Positions 57,490 to 64,000 of a stretch of DNA of 64,000 nucleotides are shown here, piece by piece. The notes beneath the pieces are model-generated. The model saw nothing but the letters and a program-made list of their open reading frames with translations. It had not been told where the DNA came from and did no database searches. Position 1 is the stretch's first letter. Each line of letters opens with the position of its first letter. Made by a program: the position numbers and the translations under genes. This DNA is from Pogona vitticeps (taxonomy: Eukaryota; Chordata; Lepidosauria; Squamata; Agamidae): positions 5,499,501 to 5,563,500 of the forward strand of contig NC_135793.1 in NCBI RefSeq assembly GCF_051106095.1, written 5' to 3'.

Positions 57490-60155
57490 TTTGAACTAAT
57501 GCTTGTTGTGGGTTTTTCGGGGCTCTTTGGCCCTGTTCTGAAGGTTGTTCTTCCTAACATTTCACCAGTCTCTGTGGCCGGCATCTTCAGAGGACAGCAC
57601 TCTGTCCTCTGGTGTAGTTGGCTTGGAAGTGGAGTATTTATGGCTATGAGATAGGCTTTTGTCTTTTTCTGTAAATGGGTGATTAGTGTGTCTTGTTGTG
57701 GGTGTATTGTTGTGGTAAGGAGGAGAGATTATTTCTCACTGTGATTGATGGGTGTCATTAGCTGCTCTTTTGTGTGTAGTGATCCCCTGTCCTTGTGGCT
57801 GGGTAGAGTTCATTGAACTTTTGCACGCTGTATTTTTGAGAGCTGGGAGCAAGTTTTCTTGAGCTTCAAACTTTCCTCTTTTTTTGTTGAAGTTCTGCTG
57901 GTGCTTGTGGATTTCAATGGCTTCCCTGTGCAGTCTGACGTAATGATTGCTGGTATTGTCCAGTATTTCAGAATTTTGAAATAGAATTTCATGTCCAGTT
58001 TGTTTTAGGGCATGTTCAGCTACTGCAGATTTTTCCCATTATTTTAGTCTGCAGTATCTCTCATGTTCTTTAATTCTGGTGTGGATGGTTCGTTTTGTGG
58101 TCCCAATATATACCTGGCCAAAACTGCAAGGTATCCAGTATACTCTTGCAGTGGTGAGGGGGTCCCTTCTGTCCTTTGCTAACCGTAACATTTGTTGTAT
58201 TTTTGTGGTGGGCTTGAAAACTGTTTGTAGGTTGTGTTTTTTCAAAAGTTTCCCCATGCGGTCCTTGACCCCTTTGATGTATGGTAAACATACATTATTT
58301 GTGGGTGGCAGTTTTTCCTCTTCAATTTGGTGTTGTTTTCTTGGTTTGATGGCTCTTGTGATGTCATTTTTGGAGTAGCCATTTGCCTGTAGGGCCCAAT
58401 TCAGATGGCTGAGTTCAGTGCTGAGAAACTGAGCTTCACAATTCCGATTTGCCCGGTCTACCAATGTTTTGATTATGCCTCTTTTTTGCTGTGGGTGGTG
58501 GTTGGAGTTTTTGTGTAGGTATGGGTCTGTGTGGGTGGGTTTTCTATAGACCTTGTGTCCTAGTCGGAGGTCATTTTTGCGTAGGACCATGACATCTAGG
58601 AACGGGAGTTGGCCCTCTATTTCTTTTTCCATGGTGAATTGCATATTTGGGTGGATGCTGTTGAGATGGTTGAGAAATTCTTTCAATTTTTCTTCACCGT
58701 GGCTCCAAATTGCAAAGGTGGCATCCACATATCGGAACCAGACTGTGGGTGAGAGGGGTGCCGAAGCCAGGGCCAGTTTTTCGAAATGCTCCATGTAGAA
58801 GTTTGCTATAATCGGGCTGAGGGGGCTCCCCATGGCCACTCCATCTGTCTGTTCATAGAATTCATTGTCCCACTAGAAATAGCTGGTCATTAGGCAGAGT
58901 TGGAAGAGGGCCTTGATGTCTTCTGGAAATATCTGCTGGGTGAGTGTCAGGGTGTCCTTTATCGGTACCTTAGTGAACAGGGATACTACGTCAAAGCTGA
59001 TCAGTCTGTCCCCACGGTTGAGTTTTAGGGTGCTGCTCTTGCTTATGAAATGTCCTGAGTCTTTGATGTAGGATGAGGTTTGTCCAGTGTGGGTCTGTAG
59101 GAGGGTCGCTAGGTGTTTGGCTAAGTCATATGTTGGGGAGCTGATGGCACTCACAATGGGCCCGAGTGGGATTGAGTCCTTGTGGATTTGGGGGAGTCTG
59201 TATAGTCTTGGGAGAGCTTCTGTCATGCAGATTCGTTGAAGGACGTTGGGGTGCAGGAAGGAACTCCTGATCAGTGTGTTTGTTTGTTTTGTGATATTGT
59301 TGGTTGGGTCCCGTTTCAGTTTTCTGTAGGTGGTGGGGTCTAGAAGTTCTCTGATTTTGTCCTTGTATTCTTCTGTTTCCATGATTACTGTGGCGTTGCC
59401 TTCGTCTGCTGGCAGGATGATGATGTCCGGCTCTGAGTTCAGGGACTTGATGGCATTTCTCTCCTTTCTGGTTTTGTTGCTTTTGGGGGGTCTTGCTTTC
59501 CGTAGTCACTTTCCCCTCTTATTTCCTCTGCTTTTTCTTCTGCAAGATGATATAATACCGATTCCATGTTGGCAATGATGTCTTCCACAGGAATTTTACT
59601 GGGTATGACTGCAAAATTTCCTCCTTTGCTTAAGACTAAGGTTTCTTCTGGGGAGAGTTGGCATCCCGATAGGTTGATGATGATGTGTGTGGTGTCTAGT
59701 GTAGGGTTCTGCTGGCTTGTTTGGCATTTGTTGAATTTCTGTTTTTGTCTGGCTGTGTGGTTCATCGTTTCTTTTTCCATCTTTTTGTAAGAGAGGGTAT
59801 CAATCTTGTCCCAATCTTGACTTCTCATTTTTTTGGCTGATAGTGATGTGTAGGCTTAGTAGTTCTTTGTCTGTGAAGTCCAGTTTTTTGCGGGTTGTAT
59901 GGATTCTTTCCCGTAGGAGAGCATGTTCCATAGATGCGGCTGGCCTGTGGGGAAATGATGGTCCTTTTTGTCCTGAGGAAGGCTGGTATGGTTTTTGTGT
60001 CTCTGCAGCGTAGTAGAAATGTTAAGGAACATAGTAGGTGTGCTCTTTTGCTTCGGAGTGTTTCCAATCTCCAGGTGTATTCGCGAAGGCTTTCACGGCC
60101 GGGATCTAATGGTTATTGTGGGTTTTTTGGGCTCTTTGGCCGTGTTCTGAAGGTA
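57490..60155 (-). mobile_element. Penelope-like retroelement
   Basis: A minus-strand element of about 2.7 kb in the first intron of E-c. Its reading starts near 60.07 kb with an N-terminal part. The reverse transcriptase part (about 59.4-58.0 kb) holds LPRLYRLPQIHKDSIPLGPI, RLISFDVVSLFTKVPI and MAMGSPLSPIIANFYMEHFE. A GIY-YIG type endonuclease end follows (CSFGQVYIGTTKRTIHTRIK, about 58.1 kb). Both borders carry the terminal repeat seen at 16995-17155 (TTTGGCC, TTCTGAAGGT). The protein parts and terminal repeats identify the Penelope family, perhaps its Neptune branch. It is broken, with a few interruptions, and looks moderately old. It is not an LTR retrovirus. Confidence 0.9.
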
Positions 60156-60460
60156 GATCTGAACTAAAATGAAGAGGAAGTAATCTAAAGATCCAAAGAA
60201 CTGAAAGGGAAAAGAACCCCCTGTATAAAAAGGCAGAGACAGCCCCCCCAAAAAACCCCTTTGCATAAGAAGAGCAATGAGATGCAACCAGTTTAGTTCC
60301 ACTGGTCAAAACATAGCAATCCGTGGGGATGGGAGGGGCTGCTCCTCTTCCTTAGAAGGACTCTGGGTCCAGGACAGGTGCAGGAGACCCAAATAGGGCT
60401 AGTAATATCAGGGAGGGTGGGAAGGTGACCCTCTTCCCCTCCTCTTTCTGTCTGATCTAG

Positions 60461-60673
60461 TGGGGAGTCTCTTGAGATACCCCAGTGCAACACAGCAGAC
60501 CTTCAGGGCTGTGAAAGGGGATGGGGGAGGGAAATAGAGGTGCCAGTGCCTCCTTCCCCTGACAAGGATCCAACGGAGGATTTGGATCCACTCCTCCCCC
60601 CCAAATCAATACCCCAGGACCCAGTTTCTTTAGACCCTCGTGGACAGTACAGGAGTTTGGAAAGAGTCCCCCT
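60461..60673 (+). CDS. E-c candidate exon, 213 nt
   Basis: Acceptor CTGTCTGATCTAG and donor GTGAGT. One reading is open over the whole stretch and gives VPVPPSPDKDPTEDLDPLLP after a short lead, rich in Pro and Asp. E-a has related DNA at 41120-41355 but no AG at the same acceptor and no open frame. A shorter exon from an internal TTCTTTAG acceptor is an alternative, so the exon borders are uncertain. Confidence 0.35.
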
Positions 60674-60793
60674 GGGTGAGTTCAGAGCTTCATCCACCCT
60701 GATCTCTTGGCAGTGGTCCAGGAGGGGGTCACTGCACTCCAACATCCCTTCCTCTCCCAGCATTAACCTTGGGCTCTTCTTTCTCTCTTCCAG

Positions 60794-60858
60794 CGCCTCA
60801 GGAAGTGGTGCCTGTTAGGCTGCACAGCCCCACCAAATGTGCAGGGTGAACCTGAAAG
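60794..60858 (+). CDS. E-c 65-nt exon
   Basis: Acceptor CTCTCTTCCAG, donor GTAGGA. In the phase 0 to 2 reading it gives RLRKWCLLGCTAPPNVQGEP then E. Same length as in E-a; another frame contains a stop conserved in both. Confidence 0.4.
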
Positions 60859-60939
60859 GTAGGACCCCAAACCCATGACCTGCTGATGTCGGGAACCTTG
60901 CCTTTAGCCAAACTCAACCCAGGTCCCTGCCCGCAAGGG

Positions 60940-61180
60940 GAATCCAGTTCCAATCCACATTGCTCCTAAGAAGCAGCCGAGAACAGGGAGGGAGAGGACA
61001 CAAGGGTTGGGAAGGAGGGAAGGACAGAAATAAGAAGGATTGCTCTGAGTCCCTTAAACTTGCGGAAGATGAGGAGGACTCAGGGGTGAGGAAGGAAGGG
61101 AACGCCAGCCACAGGTCCAGGGAGATCTTTGTGGTTCTCCAAATCCTGCAATGGCACTCAGGGATTGCTGGGGGTGGGGG
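60940..61180. repeat. E-family intron block
   Basis: Third copy of the block at 41640 and 44464. Confidence 0.8.
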
Positions 61181-61321
61181 TGGTCTCCGTGGTCTGCTGG
61201 GGGCTTTCGTGGAGCACCTCTAGAAACAGGAGCCAGGGCTATTTGCAGGAGCAATTGGTTTCATCCCGTGGGGCTCTTGAGCCTTCGGTTTCTCATCTGT
61301 TCTCTCTTCTTCTCCTCTCAG

Positions 61322-61388
61322 CTTCGCCGTGGAGGCAGTACAGGAGCCTCGCGTGGTAGAGGCAAAGCAGAGGACTTCAGCCTCCATG
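61322..61388 (+). CDS. E-c acidic exon a, 67 nt
   Basis: Acceptor TTCTCCTCTCAG and donor GTAAGG. After a split Ser it reads FAVEAVQEPRVVEAKQRTSA then SM, phase 2 to 0. It is a diverged paralogue of 62140-62218, and their following introns are also paralogous. Confidence 0.6.
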
Positions 61389-61993
61389 GTAAGGGATGAA
61401 AGGATGCTCTCATCTCCTCGTGGGATGTCTCCCTTCCCTCTCACTTCACAGCTTGCTGCAGAAAGGCCAGCGTTGTGGTTCGGGTGGAGGGCTCAGAGTC
61501 AGGACACCCCTGAATGCTGTAGGCGGAAACAGGCAGGAATTCATGGCTCCTGGACTGGAAGAAGGTTTTGGGAGCCAGGATGGGGCCACAGAGAGGGACC
61601 GGCTTCCTGGGGCTACTCCCTCTCAATGTTGCTTCCATCCAACCCTGTAGGATTCCTAAGCCTCCTTCGAGTAGGAAACGTTGAGATGGAGGAGAGAAAT
61701 TGGGGAGTGGGTGGTCTGGCCATTGGAAACATGGCTCTTGGGGGAAACGAAAGCCCTTTTCCCTTGTTTACGTGGCTTCTTCCACCCCATCTCCCTTACA
61801 CTCACTCTGAATCTAGACCAAAATCTCGGGGTGTCTAAAGGAAGAAGCACCCCTTTGTTTAAACAGAGAGGCGACTTCCTGCAGAGTGAATTTAGAACTT
61901 GGGTCACCATTTGGAGCAAAGAAACTGGGCGGGGGGGGGGTGCTTGAGGACGAATGTCAGCGGATCCTGTTCATTATTCTTTTTAATTTACAG

Positions 61994-62043
61994 GGTTTGA
62001 AGCAGACCCGGGAGCTGAAAGTCCCAGTTTATGAGCTGAAGAG
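61994..62043 (+). CDS. E-c 50-nt exon a
   Basis: Acceptor TTAATTTACAG and donor GTAAGA. Reads GLKQTRELKVPVYELK plus a split Ser, phase 0 to 2. Same length as the other 50-nt exons but a different peptide. Confidence 0.55.
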
Positions 62044-62139
62044 GTAAGAACTGCTAGAGAAAGACACGATGCCCTCAGAAACCCCATATGGCTCTGAAGC
62101 CTTCGGTTATTCATCTGTTCTCTCTTCTTCTCCTTTCAG

Positions 62140-62218
62140 CGTCGTGGTGGAGGTACATGAGCCTCCAGAGGAAAAGGAGCCAGAGGTAGAGGCAGGCCTG
62201 AGACCTTCAGCCTCCCTG
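62140..62218 (+). CDS. E-c acidic exon b, 79 nt
   Basis: Acceptor TTCTCCTTTCAG and donor GTAAGG. Reads VVVEVHEPPEEKEPEVEAGL then RPSASL, phase 2 to 0. Closest relative is 44898-44979. Confidence 0.65.
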
Positions 62219-62772
62219 GTAAGGGATGAAAGGATGCTCTCATCTCCCCATGGAACGTCTCCCTTCCCTCTCACTTCACAGCTCGCTGCAGAAGGGCCGG
62301 CGTTGTGGTTTGGGTGGAGGGCTCAGAGTCAGGGCACCCCTGAACATTGTAGGTGCAAACAGGCACGAGTTCATGGCTCCTGGACTGGAAGAAGGTTTTG
62401 GTTGCCAGGATGGGGCCACAGAGAGGGACCGGCTTCCTGGGGCTTCTCCTTCTCAATGTTGCTTCCGTCCAACCCTGTAGGATTCTTAAGACTCCTTCGA
62501 GAGAAACCAGGGAGTGGGTGGTCTGGCCGTGGGAAACAGGACTCTTTGGGGGTGGGAACAAAAGCCCTTTACCCTCGTTCACTCTCTCCAAATCTAGACC
62601 AAAATCTCAGGATGCCTAAAGGAAGACACATCCCTTCTTTTAAACAGAGAGGCAACTTTCTGCAGAGTGAATTTAGAACTTGGGTCACCATTTGGAGCAA
62701 AGAAACTGGAGGCGGGAGGCTTAAGGACGAATGTCAGTGGATCCTGATCATTCTTTTTTTTTTAATCTACAG

Positions 62773-62822
62773 CATTCAATCAAGACTGGGGAACCAGAAG
62801 GGCCTGCTGAAGATCGTGAGAG
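62773..62822 (+). CDS. E-c 50-nt exon b
   Basis: Acceptor TAATCTACAG, donor GTAGGA. HSIKTGEPEGPAEDRE plus a split Ser. Confidence 0.65.
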
Positions 62823-63023
62823 GTAGGACCTGAAAGAGAAAAAACACGATGCCCTCAGAAACCTTACTTACACCCAAACTCAATCCAGGTCCCTGCCCGC
62901 AAGGGGAATCCAGTCCCAATCCAGATCGCTCCTAAGCAGCAGAGAAAAGGGAGGGAGAGGACACAAGGTATTGCAGTCCCTCTGAGCATCTTAAAGACGT
63001 GTTGTCTTTTCTTCTCATTTCAG

Positions 63024-63156
63024 CCTCCCTGAACAACATCCCTCGGAGAAGCAGCAGCTGCGTGAAGAACATCCCTCGGAGAAGCTGCAGCTGCATGAAG
63101 AACATCCCTCGGAGAAGCTGCAGCTGCTGATGCCAAACGAGGTTTCACCTTCGTGG
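63024..63156 (+). CDS. E-c 133-nt exon with three 11-residue repeats
   Basis: Acceptor CTTCTCATTTCAG and donor GTAAGG intact. After the split Ser it reads LPEQHPSEKQQLR, then EEHPSEKLQLH, then EEHPSEKLQLL and MPNEVSPSW. The 33-nt unit occurs three times, against one in E-b (67 nt): exactly two units longer, in frame. Confidence 0.7.
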
Positions 63157-63267
63157 GTAAGGAAGGGACAGGCGTTTTCTCTCCCAGCGGGTCATCCCTT
63201 TTCCCTCCCGTTCCAACGCTTGCTTGCTGCAGAAAAGGGGTTCACTTCTTCTCCTTTTCATTCCCAG

Positions 63268-63350
63268 AATTCCTTGATGGTGGAGGCACCCACTAGCCCT
63301 AGGAGCAGCCTGGGGGTCTACGCGGAAAGCCTGCCCTCCAACCCAGAAAG
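63268..63350 (+). CDS. E-c 83-nt exon
   Basis: Acceptor TTCATTCCCAG, donor GTATAG. Reads NSLMVEAPTSPRSSLGVYAE then SLPSNPE, phase 0 to 2. Confidence 0.65.
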
Positions 63351-63629
63351 GTATAGTCTTTTCTCAGCACAGGGATGGGGCACCATGGCCGGCTGTGTCT
63401 GTGGTGCCGGACAAATCACACCCCGCCTTGTCCTCGCCGTCGGGAGCTAAGGGGATGGTCCAGAATGGTGGGCCACGGATGGGAGGTGCGGGTCGACTCT
63501 CTGGTCTGCTCCCGGCTTTTTGGGCAAGAGCTGGAGCTTGGATTGAAGGAGGTGTTGCTGGAGCCCTGATTTCATCCCGTGGGGCTCCAGTGGGTTCCCT
63601 TTCTCATCCCTCCTGTCCTTTTCTCACAG

Positions 63630-63696
63630 CGTCCACAGTGAATTTGAGCCCGCAACGGGAGCCCAGAGCAATCTAGTGTGGACTCCAGTTTCTGAG
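63630..63696 (+). CDS. E-c 67-nt exon
   Basis: Acceptor CTTTTCTCACAG, donor GTAAGC. Reads VHSEFEPATGAQSNLVWTPV then SE, phase 2 to 0. Confidence 0.65.
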
Positions 63697-63887
63697 GTAA
63701 GCAGGACGTTTCCTCTCCCAGTGGGATGTTCCCTTTACTCCCCCCCCCCCGCAATTCCACAACCTGCTCCAGGATGGCTCTTATTGGGAGGGACATCCTA
63801 GCGGGATCATCTTAGGGGGCTGAAGAGAGAGTTGGGCGTCAGGGTGAGCGCCGGCCGTTCCCGCTCATTCCTCTCTTGATTTTTCAG

Positions 63888-63970
63888 GTGTCCGCAGATA
63901 TTGAACTCCTTGGTGTAAAAAAATTCAACCTGGAGGACTCTCTGGAGGAGCTCCTACAAAATCTAGAAAG
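63888..63970 (+). CDS. E-c 83-nt exon, VSADIE segment
   Basis: Acceptor GATTTTTCAG, donor GTACTC. Reads VSADIELLGVKKFNLEDSLE then ELLQNLE, phase 0 to 2. The gene continues beyond the window. Confidence 0.65.
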
Positions 63971-64000
63971 GTACTCTCTCCTCAGCTCAAGAACAGGGAT

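Noticed and set aside
57490-60155. LTR retrovirus or Gypsy element
   Set aside because: The reverse transcriptase is of Penelope type, with a GIY-YIG end and no gag, protease, integrase or envelope part.

Overview
The window is eukaryotic nuclear DNA from a vertebrate, most likely a squamate reptile (lizard or snake). The signs are intronless-CDS class A GPCRs of vertebrate type, BovB LINE tails, CR1 fragments, tRNA-headed SINEs with BovB-like tails, a Penelope-like retroelement, several MITE families and very long tetranucleotide arrays. There are no bacterial operons, rRNAs or CRISPR arrays, and no functional tRNA was recognised. The assignment to squamates rests on the mix of repeats; the species is not identifiable by eye.

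Three intact receptor genes lie on the + strand in the order P2RY10 (21404-22381), a second P2RY10-like paralogue (33886-34980) and GPR174 (51310-52344). In human, P2RY10 and GPR174 are neighbours on Xq21.1 and encode lysophosphatidylserine receptors of lymphoid cells, so this is a conserved cluster with one local duplication. Each CDS sits in a single exon. Both P2RY10 copies keep the same 3' intron end just upstream, so they duplicated as DNA with their intron and not by retroposition.

Between the second P2RY10 and the right edge there is an unrecognised family of short-exon gene units, here called the E family. Copies lie at 40.5-43.6 kb (E-a), 44.5-46.05 kb (E-b, partial) and 56.1 kb to beyond the window end (E-c). 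Their predicted exons alternate strictly between phase 0-to-2 and phase 2-to-0, and length differences between copies are whole codons. The peptide is acidic and rich in Glu, Pro and Ser. E-c looks the most intact; E-a and E-b have lost several splice sites. A 90% identical fragment of GPR174 (TM2-TM3) lies between E-a and E-b. The order GPR174, shared block, E unit occurs twice (43.6-46 kb and 51.3-64 kb), which points to an ancestral tandem duplication of a GPR174-plus-E segment whose first GPR174 decayed.

Region by region: 0-18 kb holds no recognised gene and is a patchwork of MITEs, BovB, CR1 and SINEs; 18.4-19.45 kb is a striking (GATA)n higher-order array; 19.5-23 kb is P2RY10 with its 3' UTR; 23-33 kb is repeats; 33.3-35 kb is the second P2RY10; 35-40 kb is repeats; 40-46.8 kb is E-a/E-b; 47-53.2 kb is GPR174 with its upstream and downstream DNA; 54-64 kb is E-c, interrupted after its first exon by a Penelope-like element (57.5-60.15 kb).
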